DNA from: Variovorax ginsengisoli
GTDB lineage: Bacteria > Pseudomonadota > Gammaproteobacteria > Burkholderiales > Burkholderiaceae_C
Assembly: GCF_006438845.1 (NCBI RefSeq)
Contig: NZ_RCZJ01000004.1
Location: 248,001-312,000, forward strand
DNA length: 64,000 nt
Reading direction: 5' to 3'
The notes under the pieces are model-generated. The model was not told the origin of the DNA and did no database searches. It saw only the letters and a list, made by a program, of their open reading frames with translations. This document shows positions 29,469-39,496 of this stretch, in pieces (the first letter of the stretch is position 1; the number at the start of each line of letters is the position of its first letter). A program made the position numbers and the translations under genes.

Positions 29469-30002
29469 TCAACCGGCGATACCGAATCGCGCCAATTCGA
29501 ACACCGAGTTGGGTGCGTTGGGCCGCGACGGCTTGACGACCGCCCGCACAGGCTCGGGGCGCCGGAGCGGCTCGGTGTGCATCTGCACACCGAGGGCAAT
29601 CTGGTCGTCGACCAGCTTCTGCAGGTGAACCGAATCCAAAAACTCCACCACCTTGCGGCTGAGCGAATCCCAGAGCTCCGGCGTGGCGCAGCGCTGCGCG
29701 TTGTCGGCGCGCGCCGATGCTGCGGGGGGACGGTTGTCGACAGAGGGACCGTCGACCGCGAAGAGGATGTCGGCCACCGTGATGGCAGAGGCCTCACGGC
29801 CCAGCCCATAGCCGCCACCCGGCCCACGGGTCGACGCGACCAGGCCATGCCGGCGCAGGTCGGCGAACATCTGCTCGAGATAGGACAGCGAGATCCGCTG
29901 TCGGCGGCTCAGTACCGCCAGGGAAAGAGGTCCGACCTTGCGGTGCAATGCCACATCGATCATGGCGACGACGGCGAGGCGGCCTTTGGTGCTCAGGCGC
30001 AT
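29469..30002 (-). CDS. Rrf2-family transcriptional regulator, IscR-like without the usual cluster ligands
   Basis: A 177-residue Rrf2/IscR-type regulator. The winged helix begins 'MRLSTKGRLAVVAMIDVALH' and includes 'LSRRQRISLSYLEQMFADLR' and 'VASTRGPGGGYGLGR'. The region that in IscR carries three cysteines and a histidine binding a 2Fe-2S cluster is present but degenerate. Only one cysteine remains, in 'NAQRCATPELWDSL', and the IscR histidine is replaced ('ATPELW' for 'LTHALW'). It therefore probably works as an apo-regulator or uses another signal. It has a good ribosome site (aggag). No isc/suf genes are nearby. Confidence 0.88.
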   Translation of the reverse strand: MRLSTKGRLAVVAMIDVALHRKVGPLSLAVLSRRQRISLSYLEQMFADLRRHGLVASTRGPGGGYGLGREASAITVADILFAVDGPSVDNRPPAASARADNAQRCATPELWDSLSRKVVEFLDSVHLQKLVDDQIALGVQMHTEPLRRPEPVRAVVKPSRPNAPNSVFELARFGIAG

Positions 30003-30060
30003 GGTGATCTCCTGTGAAGCGGTGGTTACAGAGGGTGTTGAGAAAGCGTGCGCCGCCGAC

Positions 30061-30753
30061 TCATTCGTCGCGGCCGCCAGCCAGGCCGAGCAGTGCCAGC
30101 AGCGACTGGAACACGTTGTAGAGGCTCAGGTACACGCCGAGCGTCGCCGTGATGTAGTTGGTCTCATAGCCATCCTTCACGCGCTTGAGGTCGTGCAGGA
30201 TGAAGGCGGAGAAGATGCCGATGGCGAGCACCGACAGCGTGATCATCAGCGCACTCGACTGAATGAAGAAGTTCGCGATGCCGGCCACCAGCAGCAGGAT
30301 GACACCGATGAAGAGCCACTTGCCCATCGCCGACACGTCGCGCTTGATCACGGACGAAAGCGTTGCCATGCCCAAGAACACGGCACCGGTGCCGGCGAAA
30401 GCCGTCATCACCAGGCTCGCGCCGTTCGTGAGACCCAGCACCGTGCCCAGGAGCCGCGACAGCATGAGACCCATGAAGAAGGTGAAGGCCAGCAGCACCG
30501 GCACGCCGGCCGCCGAGTTCTTGGTCTTCTCGATGGCGAAGATGAAGCCGAAGGCGCCGGCCAGGAAGACGATCATGCCGATGCCCGGCGACATGGCGCG
30601 GGTGATACCGGTCGACACGCCGATCCAGGCGCCCAGCACCGTGGGAACCATCGAGAGCGCGAGCAACCAGTAGGTGTTGCGCAGCACCTGGTTGCGCTGC
30701 GCCGGGGTGGCAAGAGCGCCTGCAGCGCCGTAGTGATGAATGGTGTCGTTCAT
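30061..30753 (-). CDS. Bax inhibitor-1/YccA family membrane protein
   Basis: A 230-residue inner-membrane protein with seven hydrophobic segments, of the BI-1 (TMBIM) family, related to E. coli YccA, which protects SecY by inhibiting FtsH, and to BsYetJ, a pH-gated calcium leak. Family features include 'LRNTYWLLALSMVPTVLGAW', 'GSL'-type glycine-rich helices, and the C-terminal 'ALSVYNVF'-like sequence, here 'LGVYLSLYNVFQSLLALLG'. It has a conserved aspartate in 'FILHDLKRV'. It is a single gene, divergent from the nhaR-like regulator. Confidence 0.92.
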   Translation of the reverse strand: MNDTIHHYGAAGALATPAQRNQVLRNTYWLLALSMVPTVLGAWIGVSTGITRAMSPGIGMIVFLAGAFGFIFAIEKTKNSAAGVPVLLAFTFFMGLMLSRLLGTVLGLTNGASLVMTAFAGTGAVFLGMATLSSVIKRDVSAMGKWLFIGVILLLVAGIANFFIQSSALMITLSVLAIGIFSAFILHDLKRVKDGYETNYITATLGVYLSLYNVFQSLLALLGLAGGRDE

Positions 30754-30889
30754 GGAATGTCCTCTTTGTTGAACCCACGCGGCCGGAAGAAGGGGGAAGC
30801 GTCGGACTTCACTCTAGGGCGATCTAAGCTTCGAGAAAAGTCGTATTTTCAGCATCATCCCTTCCGTATTTACTTAACATGGCGGCACG

Positions 30890-31786
30890 ATGAATTTCAA
30901 GCACCTCTACTATTTCTGGGCGGCCGCCAAGGCTGGCGGCATCGTGCGGGCCGGTGAACAGCTGCATGTCACACCGCAGACCCTGTCCACGCAGATCAAG
31001 TTGCTGGAGGACTCTCTGGGTTGCCATTTGTTCCAGAAACAGGGCCGTGGCGTCGAATTGACGCCCGAGGGCCGCACCGCATTGAGCTACGCCGACCAGA
31101 TCTTTTCGCTGGGCGCCGAGCTCGAAGCCGCGGTCGGCAACAAGCGCGCTGGCGTGCGCACGCTCAATTTCCGCGTCGGCATCGCGGACGCCGTGCCGAA
31201 GGCGATCGCCTATCGGCTGCTCGAACCGGCGCTCGCCATTCCCGAGCAAGTGCGCCTGATCTGCCACGAAGGCCATTTCCGCGACCTGCTGGGCCAGCTG
31301 TCGGTGCAGCGCCTCGACCTCGTCATCGCCAACGAAGCGATGGGCAAGCAGACCAGCGTGAAGGCCTTCAACCACACGCTGGGCATCACGGCCATGACGT
31401 TCTTCGCCACACCGACGCTGCACGCGTCGCTGGAAGGCAAGTTTCCCCAATGCCTGGACGGCGCGCCGATGCTGATCCCCGGCTCGGCGTCGGCCATGCG
31501 GCAGCGGCTCGACCTCTGGCTGGCCGAGCACGGCCTGCGGCCCCGCCTGATCGGCGAGTTCGACGACGCCGCGCTGCTCAAGGCCTTCGGTGGCGAAGGG
31601 CGCGGCGTGTTCATGTCGCCCACCGTTCTCGAGGAAGAGACCTGCGCACAGTACGGCGTTCAGGTGCTCGGGCGGGCGTCCGAACTGGTCGAGGAGTTTT
31701 TCGGCATCTCGGTGGAGCGCCGTATCACGCACCCCTGCGTGGCAGCCATCACACGGGCCGCAAGGCTGCAGTTCTCGCGCAAATGA
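30890..31786 (+). CDS. nhaR: LysR-family regulator, NhaR-like
   Basis: A 298-residue LysR-type regulator with the HTH in 'FWAAAKAGGIVRAGEQLHVT' and 'TPQTLSTQIKLLEDSLGCHL'. The N-terminal 'MNFKHLYYFWAAAKAGGIVR' and the C-terminal half ('EFDDAALLKAFGGEGRGVFM') match NhaR, the sodium-responsive activator of the nhaA antiporter. No nhaA gene lies next to it; the neighbours are a BI-1 protein and a small membrane protein. The target is therefore unknown and the symbol reflects sequence resemblance. The ATG at 30890 is the only reasonable start. Confidence 0.85.
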   Translation: MNFKHLYYFWAAAKAGGIVRAGEQLHVTPQTLSTQIKLLEDSLGCHLFQKQGRGVELTPEGRTALSYADQIFSLGAELEAAVGNKRAGVRTLNFRVGIADAVPKAIAYRLLEPALAIPEQVRLICHEGHFRDLLGQLSVQRLDLVIANEAMGKQTSVKAFNHTLGITAMTFFATPTLHASLEGKFPQCLDGAPMLIPGSASAMRQRLDLWLAEHGLRPRLIGEFDDAALLKAFGGEGRGVFMSPTVLEEETCAQYGVQVLGRASELVEEFFGISVERRITHPCVAAITRAARLQFSRK

Positions 31787-31813
31787 GATGCCGCAGGTGG
31801 GCCCACTGACCGC

Positions 31814-32011
31814 CTACGCGTTGAAAACCCGGTAAGCGACGCTCAGTGCGACCACCAGCAAGGCAAACAGCGCCAATCGCTTCCAAGGCGAAGCGTCGTG
31901 TTGCGGCCGGCGATGCACTGGGGAAGGCCTGAGGTCTGCGGCTCGGGTGGTGTCGGTCTTGTCCTTGGCCCAGTCGTAGAAGTTGTCGCGCTCGGTGTTC
32001 ATGTAAGACAT
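31814..32011 (-). CDS. Small single-pass membrane protein, hypothetical
   Basis: A 65-residue frame convergent with the nhaR-like gene. The first about 43 residues are hydrophilic ('NTERDNFYDWAKDKTDTTRA'), followed by one C-terminal membrane segment 'LALFALLVVALSVAYRV'. The start may be the ATG at 32011 or the one at 32002. No family was recognised. AT-rich promoter-like sequence (TTATTACTAATATT) lies just upstream, which supports it being expressed. Confidence 0.55.
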   Translation of the reverse strand: MSYMNTERDNFYDWAKDKTDTTRAADLRPSPVHRRPQHDASPWKRLALFALLVVALSVAYRVFNA

Positions 32012-32198
32012 TATTACTAATATTTACGGTTTGCGCACGTCGCTTATCCATCGCCGGCCTGTGCAGTCGGCTCTTCAGGCTCGATCATTAGCAAGCCGTC
32101 CAAACTGGAGAGACAGTCCTTTCCACATTGTCTCCATGAATACTTAGGTGTACAACTCATCGCGACGCCCGTACAGCGGCGCGCAGAGGTGACATGTG

Positions 32199-32888
32199 AT
32201 GCATTTCTCGGCACACCCGGACAAGCCTGCGGCGTCCTGCGTGATTTGCGCAAAGCAGCTGCCTGATCGCGATCAGGCGTGTCCCTATTGCGGCGAAGGG
32301 CCATTCATGGACGAAGGCCCCGCGGAGGATGACGACTGGCTGAATGCCATGAGCGCCTCGGACGAGTCCGCGAGCGACCCTGTCCTTGACGCGATGATGG
32401 CGATCGCTGCACCCAAGGCGCTCCTCGCAGAGGGCCCTCGGTCCGTGCTGTTGGCGCCTTCTGAGCAGATGCTTGAGCAGCCACCGTCCAGTACCGGGCG
32501 AGACGTTTCGCAGCAGGCGACAACGCCGCATCGCCCTGTCGCGAACCGACGACTGGACCCGGCTGCGCGGCGCATGATCTTCGGCGGCGTGGTGCTCGCG
32601 ATTGCAGCCGGGCTGACGGGTGCGCAGTGGCAGTGGCACGGCCCAGCGGGCACGCAGAGTCGCGAAGCGACGCCGGTGCCCCGGGACATCGGACCCCTTG
32701 CGCAGGCGACGCCGCCCGCGGTTACACCGACCCCACATCGCGAGTTCGTCGTCATAGACGAACCGGCGCCTGCGCCCACGGCCGAGGCGGCGCCCGCGCC
32801 GACGAGCTTAGCGCCGGACGCGGCGTCACGAAGTGCCACGTGCAGCGAGGCGCTGATGGCGTTGGCCCTGTGCCGAGAACCTCTCTGA
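32199..32888 (+). CDS. Hypothetical zinc-ribbon membrane protein
   Basis: A 229-residue protein of unknown function. The N terminus holds two CxxC knuckles, 'CVIC' and 'CPYC', 14 residues apart, forming a probable zinc ribbon. An acidic linker, a basic patch ('RRLDPAARR') and one membrane segment ('MIFGGVVLAIAAGLTGAQW') follow, then a proline/alanine-rich periplasmic tail with a terminal cysteine pair ('ATCSEALMALALC'). The domain order (zinc ribbon, transmembrane, low-complexity tail) resembles regulators or scaffolds of the TM2/zinc-ribbon type. The ATG at 32199 is preceded by 'gaggtg'. Confidence 0.65.
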   Translation: MHFSAHPDKPAASCVICAKQLPDRDQACPYCGEGPFMDEGPAEDDDWLNAMSASDESASDPVLDAMMAIAAPKALLAEGPRSVLLAPSEQMLEQPPSSTGRDVSQQATTPHRPVANRRLDPAARRMIFGGVVLAIAAGLTGAQWQWHGPAGTQSREATPVPRDIGPLAQATPPAVTPTPHREFVVIDEPAPAPTAEAAPAPTSLAPDAASRSATCSEALMALALCREPL

Positions 32889-33046
32889 GGCACATCGCGG
32901 CGGCTTGCGCCTCATGGCCGCCTCTGCTCACTCCAGAGATTTCTTCATCCTCTCTGCATACACCGCGCCGACGCCCAGTCACGCCGTCCGTCCTACACAG
33001 CACTCGCCAGTGGACAGCGTAGTTTGGTTTTTCCCAAGGAGTATTC

Positions 33047-33265
33047 ATGTCTCGAGACAACCAAATCGGCAGCAGCGGCGACGGCACGCGTCCCACGACC
33101 AGTGGCGGCATCGACAACATCGGCGCGGGGGAAAAATTCACCGGCAAGCAGACGCCCGGCGGCGATGTGGCAGGCCCCGCGCCCAAGGAGCGCATGAGCG
33201 ACAAGCGGACCGATGCGCGCAACGCCAAGCACGACGACCTTGATGAATTCGGCATGCACGAGTAG
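33047..33265 (+). CDS. Small hydrophilic hypothetical protein
   Basis: A 72-residue, highly polar protein starting 'SRDNQIGSSGDGTRPTTSGG', rich in Gly, Asp, Lys and Thr, without hydrophobic core or cysteines, and therefore probably disordered. It has an excellent ribosome site (aaggag at 33037-33042). Composition resembles small stress or desiccation-associated proteins, but there is no motif to support a function. Confidence 0.6.
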   Translation: MSRDNQIGSSGDGTRPTTSGGIDNIGAGEKFTGKQTPGGDVAGPAPKERMSDKRTDARNAKHDDLDEFGMHE

Positions 33266-33370
33266 GCCTCGGATAGCTCCACCCTGCGATGGCCAACCGC
33301 TCCAGCTCGCCGGTTCAGGCGCCGCCCAGCGCGAAGCGCAGGTCAGAGGTGGAACCCAGTGCTTGGTGCT

Positions 33371-34702
<1,332 letters not shown>

Positions 34703-34813
34703 TCACAGCAGGCAGGGAGGCGTCTGCTTGAGTCCTGCCTGGAAAAGACAGCGCCGCAGCCCGACAGGCGAGTCAGGTTAAAGTCACTTCGAATTGATCA
34801 AAGGACTTCTTCC

Positions 34814-35311
34814 ATGTCTCAAAGTTATCAACAGATCCAGCGCCAAATTCAATCATTGCAGCGGCAGGCGGAAAAGCTGAAGTCCGACGAGATTGCGGGC
34901 GTCGTCAGCCGGATCAAAGTCGCGATCGCGCATTACGGATTGACAGCCGAGCAACTCGGGCTTGCCGGCAAAACTGCATCCACTTCGGCACAGAAACGAG
35001 TCAAAGGCAAGGCGTCTGCGAAGCAATCCAAATACAGCGACGGACAGGGCAACGAATGGGGCGGCAGAGGGCCTCGGCCTCATTGGTTGCGGGACGCGCT
35101 GGCTGCCGGCAAGACACTGGACGAGTTTTCTGTCGGCGCATCAATGAATGCCAATACAGCTGCTGTCGCATCGGCACCGGCCGCGAAACGAAAGGCGAAG
35201 CTGCAATACCAAGACACTTCCGGCAATCGCTGGTCTGGCATGGGCCCGCGGCCACGCTGGCTCAGGGAAGCCATCGACGCCGGAGCGAGCCTCGATCAAT
35301 TCGTCGTTTAG
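34814..35311 (+). CDS. H-NS family protein with two DNA-binding domains
   Basis: A 165-residue nucleoid-associated protein. The N-terminal about 45 residues form the dimerising coiled coil ('QIQRQIQSLQRQAEKLKSDE'). The C-terminal H-NS DNA-binding motif occurs twice, as 'YSDGQGNEWGGRGPRPHWLR' and 'YQDTSGNRWSGMGPRPRWLR', each followed by an 'A.AAG..LD.F' helix and joined by a lysine/alanine-rich linker. Ordinary H-NS/MvaT/BpH3 proteins carry one such domain. The ATG at 34814 follows a purine-rich leader. A close paralogue with the same layout is encoded in the mobile element at 61475-61996. Confidence 0.9.
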   Translation: MSQSYQQIQRQIQSLQRQAEKLKSDEIAGVVSRIKVAIAHYGLTAEQLGLAGKTASTSAQKRVKGKASAKQSKYSDGQGNEWGGRGPRPHWLRDALAAGKTLDEFSVGASMNANTAAVASAPAAKRKAKLQYQDTSGNRWSGMGPRPRWLREAIDAGASLDQFVV

Positions 35312-35418
35312 TCGTGGCCCGATCGGGCTAAGAGGCGATTGCGACGTCCAAGTTGAAAGACTTGCCCGGATCCCGGCCAATTCGTTGAACCACAGACCCT
35401 AATGGCCGGACTCGACAG

Positions 35419-36027
35419 TCAGCCCTTGGCCAACTGGGTGGCCCGCTGCATTTGCTTCTGCAGCACTGGCAGTGTCTGATCGATCCACGCGCCCAAGTCC
35501 TGGTTTCGCGTGGCGCGCTTGGCCCGCTTGAGCAGCTTGGTGTCCTCTTCGTTGGCATTCAGTCCCACGTCCGACTTGAAGGCGTTGTCGAACTCTTGAC
35601 CGGAAAGATCTTTCAGGCGATCGAGGCGCTTGGCGCTTTCTTGAGTGAGTTCTTCCGGCAACGGATAGTTGTGATTCACGCCCACCTGCTTGAGGCCTTT
35701 GAGTGCGGCGCCATGCTCCTTGGCCATGGCGGCTGCGTATTGCTTCACCCGGGCGTCCGAGCTTTTCTTCAAAGCAAGTTCCGCAGCAGCGAGCTCGAAG
35801 AGGCTTCCTTCGGCGGCTTTGATGATGAAGGCACGATCCGCCTTGCCCAGCCCAGACGGCGCGGATTTCGCCAATCCTTCGCCTTCAGGATTGTTGTTCC
35901 GGGCGTCCGCCCCGGTCATGCTGCGTGTCGGTCTGGGCTTGTCGGTCGGTTCGGCGCTGTGTGCCGAAGCGAAAGACGACAGGATGCCCAGAGCAAGAAG
36001 GACGTTGGCGAACTTGCGTGTATTCAT
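35419..36027 (-). CDS. DUF4142 (ferritin-like) periplasmic protein
   Basis: A 202-residue exported protein. A signal peptide occupies residues 1-24 ('NVLLALGILSSFASAHSA'). The mature part is the DUF4142 domain, a four-helix ferritin-like fold recognised from 'ADRAFIIKAAEGSLFELAAA', 'DARVKQYAAAMAKEHGAALK' and 'DNAFKSDVGLNANEED'. No biochemical role is established for the family. It is often multi-copy in soil betaproteobacteria. The ATG at 36027 is placed at the signal peptide. Confidence 0.87.
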   Translation of the reverse strand: MNTRKFANVLLALGILSSFASAHSAEPTDKPRPTRSMTGADARNNNPEGEGLAKSAPSGLGKADRAFIIKAAEGSLFELAAAELALKKSSDARVKQYAAAMAKEHGAALKGLKQVGVNHNYPLPEELTQESAKRLDRLKDLSGQEFDNAFKSDVGLNANEEDTKLLKRAKRATRNQDLGAWIDQTLPVLQKQMQRATQLAKG

Positions 36028-36154
36028 TGGTAGACGGTGGCGCCGATGCATGGCCGGTGCCTGTACGCACTGAGCGCGCTTGCGTGTCAGCGACGCGGTC
36101 GCGGACCCGCGTTTTGAACGCGCACCGATCGGCGGCCGCGCGCACCGGAGCCGA

Positions 36155-37738
36155 TCAAAGTTCGGCGATGAAGTGCGAGGTGTGCGCCGTCTCGCCCTCG
36201 CGCAGATAACTGCGCACGCGGTTCTCGAGCTCTTCGTCAGCGAGCGTCGACCGTGCGCGTTGGTGCAGGTACTCCGCCCACGACGAGACGATGAAGCGCT
36301 CAAGGTAGCGCGTCGGATCGTTCAAATCTCGGTACACGCGCCAGAAGTTGGCGCCGTCGCGCCGCCGCGATGCCCGCAACTGGCTGATCGTGCGCAAGAA
36401 CGCTTTGGCCTCGCCTTGGCGAATCCGATAGCCGATCTCGACCGCCACTGGCCCGTCGCCCGGAAGGGGCTGGTCCTTGACCAGCAATTCCTCCCAGAGC
36501 ACCGCCGGCGTGACTTCCAGCGTGGCGCCGATGCGCAACGGAAACCAGCGCGACAACAGGACACCGCCCACCATGACGAAGGCCGCGATGCTCAGCGCCA
36601 CGGCGAGCCCGGCGATGCCCGACACGGCACCCCAGAAAGCCGAACCGATGGCGAAGGAGCCCAGCGCGCTGACGGTGTGCAGCGCCACCGCGCGCGACCG
36701 GACCCAGGGCGGCGCGCTGGTCTGCGTCGCCGTGTTGAAGGTCGCCATGACCGCCATCCACGCAGCCCCGCCGAAGCCCAGCGCCACGAAGACGATGGCG
36801 GGCGTGCGCACGTAGGCAGCCACCAGCATGACCGCCGCGAAGACGACGCACCCGATCGCCACCAGCCGTTCGAGCCCGAGGCGTGCACGAAGGTTGCCGA
36901 GCACCAGCCCGATGGCGACCGCGCCGCCGCCGAGGCAGCCCATGAGGTTGCCGAACCCTGCCGCGCCCAATTGGAGCTGCTGCGCCGCGATCGCCGGGAG
37001 CAAGGCCCACAACGCCGAGCCGGCACCGCTGTAGGCGATGGTCCTCAGCAATTGAGCCAGGATGAGCGGCGAGTGCCGTGCGTAGCGCAAGCCTGCCACG
37101 GTGCCACTCCAAAGACGTTCCGGCGGCAAGGGCGACTTCGCGTGCGGCGAAGGCGGCCACCGCCGCACGACCTGAATCAACGCCAGCGAACTCAGCACGG
37201 CGATCGCGAAGACGCTGCCCGCGCCGAAACCCGCGAACACCAGGCCCGCGATGGCGGGGCCGAGGGCTCGAGCGCTGTTCCATGCGATGGACATCGCCGT
37301 GATGGCCTGCGGCATGTCCTCGCGCGGCACGGCATCGGCAACGCTCGTGTTCCATGCCGGCGAAAGAATCGCGGTGCAGCATCCGGCCGCGAACGTGAAA
37401 GTCAGCAAAGCAACCGGGCCAGCCCAGCCGGCCAGCGCAATCACGGAAAGCAGCACGACGATGCCCACCTGCACACCGAGGGAAATGAGGATGAGGCGCC
37501 GCCGGTCCATCGTGTCGGCCAGCACACCGGCGGGCAGAGCCAGCAGAAACATCGGCAGAAAGACGGCCGTTTGCACCAGCGCCGCCAGGAAAGACGAGCC
37601 CGTGAGCTCCACCATCAGCCACGAGGCAGCCATCACCTGCATCGCGTTGCCCATGAAGTAGACAGCGCTGCCGAGCCATCGCGCGCGGAAAGCGGGCAGC
37701 CGAAGCGGCGACCAGAGGGAACTTGAGGCGGCTGTCAT
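36155..37738 (-). CDS. MFS transporter of the MFS_3/EntS type with C-terminal soluble domain
   Basis: A 527-residue exporter-like permease. Residues about 1-405 are a twelve-segment major facilitator ('SAVYFMGNAMQVMAASWLMV', 'LADTMDRRRLILISLG', 'MSIAWNSARALGPAIAGLVF') of the group related to the enterobactin exporter EntS (Pfam MFS_3). The last about 110 residues ('VAVEIGYRIRQGEAKAFLRT' through 'EYLHQRARSTLADEELENRV') form a ferredoxin-like soluble domain resembling antibiotic-biosynthesis monooxygenases, a combination known in this group. The cargo is unknown. It stands alone between a DUF4142 gene and a gene-poor stretch. Confidence 0.9.
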   Translation of the reverse strand: MTAASSSLWSPLRLPAFRARWLGSAVYFMGNAMQVMAASWLMVELTGSSFLAALVQTAVFLPMFLLALPAGVLADTMDRRRLILISLGVQVGIVVLLSVIALAGWAGPVALLTFTFAAGCCTAILSPAWNTSVADAVPREDMPQAITAMSIAWNSARALGPAIAGLVFAGFGAGSVFAIAVLSSLALIQVVRRWPPSPHAKSPLPPERLWSGTVAGLRYARHSPLILAQLLRTIAYSGAGSALWALLPAIAAQQLQLGAAGFGNLMGCLGGGAVAIGLVLGNLRARLGLERLVAIGCVVFAAVMLVAAYVRTPAIVFVALGFGGAAWMAVMATFNTATQTSAPPWVRSRAVALHTVSALGSFAIGSAFWGAVSGIAGLAVALSIAAFVMVGGVLLSRWFPLRIGATLEVTPAVLWEELLVKDQPLPGDGPVAVEIGYRIRQGEAKAFLRTISQLRASRRRDGANFWRVYRDLNDPTRYLERFIVSSWAEYLHQRARSTLADEELENRVRSYLREGETAHTSHFIAEL

Positions 37739-38214
37739 GTCATCGGTTCATCGGTTCGAAATGAGTCGCTTGCTCGTCTCAGGAGGTGTGAGAGAACACG
37801 GTCGCGGGCCGGCCGCTGATGATTGTCTTCGTTGCGGATGTCGAGCGGAGTTTGACGCGAAAAGCCGGAGATCGTTGTCAGCATCCTGCGGCAGCTGGCC
37901 TGGAGAGACGAAGGCGGGAATGCGGTGCTGCCGTCTTTCCCTTACATGCGCGAGGCACACTAGTGCGCACAGTATGTGAATGTCACGCCCTCACCCTGCT
38001 ATTGCGCGCATTCAGGCGCTTTCAATCGAAGAGGGATCTCGTCAACCCACGGCAGCTGTCTGGCTCGAACAGCAGGACAGGAAGCAGCGACGTCTGCGCG
38101 GCGCGGCGCTGGACGTTCGAATGCGCCTCGCGCCGTCGCTCGTGCGATTTCCCTGCGCAGCGCTCTGAGGAGCCGCGATTCGAAGGAGGAACGCCGCTTC
38201 TGGGAGCGAGCGAT
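37739..38214. other. Stretch without a convincing gene
   Basis: About 475 bases between the MFS gene and the frameshifted frame. A 62-codon plus-strand frame (37980-38168, 'SRPHPAIARIQALS') exists but lacks a ribosome site and any family resemblance. It may include the MFS promoter near its left end. Confidence 0.5.
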
Positions 38215-38680
38215 GTGTCGACCGCGCCCCCTGCGGGCGCCGCGCGCCAGTCAACGGCCGTCGTGACGGACCCGAGCGCTGCCAACGGCGCGAAATTCTC
38301 CAAGGAACATTTCAAGGGCATCGGAGGTTTGGTCGACAAGGCGGTCAAGCACACCACGGGAGAGGCGCCGAAGAAGGGCCGCTCCTCGATGTCATGGTCG
38401 TTGCCCCCCCCAGCGCATGACCCGCTACGGCATCACGGAATGCCATACCGCGGGCGTGTGCGCCAAGGCACTTGGCGCAAAGGGCGATCAGGCCAAGCTG
38501 AAGACGGACACGAAGGAAATCCACGGCGGCAACGCCTGCATGTCGACGCTCGCCGACACGTCGGCGACCCTGAAGGCGAAGGCGGAGCAGCCGACAGTCC
38601 GCGTCGGCGCGGCGCCTGGAACGACGTTGCCGACTGCCAAAAGGGCAGCAGATCAGGGCAGACGACCAAAACCCGGATAG
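38215..38680 (+). pseudogene. Frameshifted hypothetical gene with a C8 tract
   Basis: A frame starting at GTG 38215 (ribosome site 'gggag' at 38202-38206) reads 'STAPPAGAARQSTAVV' and 'AKFSKEHFKGIGGLVDKAVK' for about 63 codons and reaches a run of eight C residues (38404-38411). Removing one C would join it to the frame 'MTRYGITECHTAGVCAKALG' to 'GTTLPTAKRAADQGRRPKPG' that stops at 38680, giving about 154 residues with four cysteines. The product is not recognised. The defect may be real decay, homopolymer phase variation or a sequencing error. The 3' end overlaps the DUF3750 gene tail-to-tail by 28 bases. Confidence 0.4.
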
Positions 38681-39444
38681 CGCAGTGCCAGGTCGTCGAC
38701 GTCGATGCCGAATCCCAGTCCCAACACGTTCAGTTCCAGGCCCTCGTCGCGCGCCACTGTCACGCCTGCGAGCCCCATCAGCGACAACTGCCAGCCCGTT
38801 CCGCTGGGGGCGTGAGCGACGAAGGTGGTCGGGCCGAGGTAGTCCTTTCCGATGGCGGTCGGCGGCAGGTCCAAGCGGAGTGCCGGCACCTGCCGCGCCA
38901 CCCAAGCCACGAAGGTATTGCTGTTCGGGCCGGGCCAAAGGCGGTACGACGAGCGCCACGGGTAGGCCGCCACGGCCGCTTCGATCTGCTCGATCATGGC
39001 CTCTGCCTGGGCACCTCGGTGGTCGGCCAGCAACTGCGGATAAGCGCCGTACCAAAGCAGGTCGGGGTGATCGACTTCGTTGGAGACCAAGGCATCCCCG
39101 CCGCGACGCGCGCGCCAGCCGACGATGTGATAGGTGGTGTACCGCTCCGAACCGGCGCGCTTGACCGCGATCCACGGATGGATGCCGAAGGCGCCGCGCC
39201 ACCGCACGATGCGGGCGCCGTAAATCTGCACCACCGCACCGCGCTCTACGGAAGGGTCGGGCGCCTGCCCGGTGCTTTCGCGACTCGTCATGTGCCAGGG
39301 CGTGTCGAGGTCCAGCTTGCCGGAGGCCAACATTCCGATCGGCCCGAGCAGCAGCACCGCAAGCAGGCACAAGAATCGCAGCGGCCAGCGCCAACGGCGC
39401 AGCACGCGCTGGGGGGCCATGGGTGAAGGTGAAGCGTCGGGCAT
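38653..39444 (-). CDS. DUF3750 domain-containing membrane-anchored protein
   Basis: A 263-residue protein with a single N-terminal membrane segment (residues about 22-40, 'FLCLLAVLLLGPIGMLA') and a periplasmic DUF3750 domain. Landmarks are 'AVVQIYGARIVRWRGAFGIH', 'GAYPQLLADHRGAQAEAMIE' and 'YRLWPGPNSNTFVAWVARQV'; the cysteine normally found before 'NS' in related papain-like families is not visible here. The function of the family is not established. The ATG at 39444 keeps a normal positively charged N terminus; a longer frame starts at 39477. Confidence 0.83.
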   Translation of the reverse strand: MPDASPSPMAPQRVLRRWRWPLRFLCLLAVLLLGPIGMLASGKLDLDTPWHMTSRESTGQAPDPSVERGAVVQIYGARIVRWRGAFGIHPWIAVKRAGSERYTTYHIVGWRARRGGDALVSNEVDHPDLLWYGAYPQLLADHRGAQAEAMIEQIEAAVAAYPWRSSYRLWPGPNSNTFVAWVARQVPALRLDLPPTAIGKDYLGPTTFVAHAPSGTGWQLSLMGLAGVTVARDEGLELNVLGLGFGIDVDDLALRYPGFGRLP

Positions 39445-39496
39445 CGCGCCAGTATGACCTCCGCACAGCGCGGCCAAAGCGATGTCCGGCGCGGTG

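Noticed and set aside
28738-29628. 296-codon plus-strand frame over the secreted hypothetical gene
   Set aside because: It joins antisense sequence to the receptor relic; only the C-terminal relic looks like protein, and in another frame.
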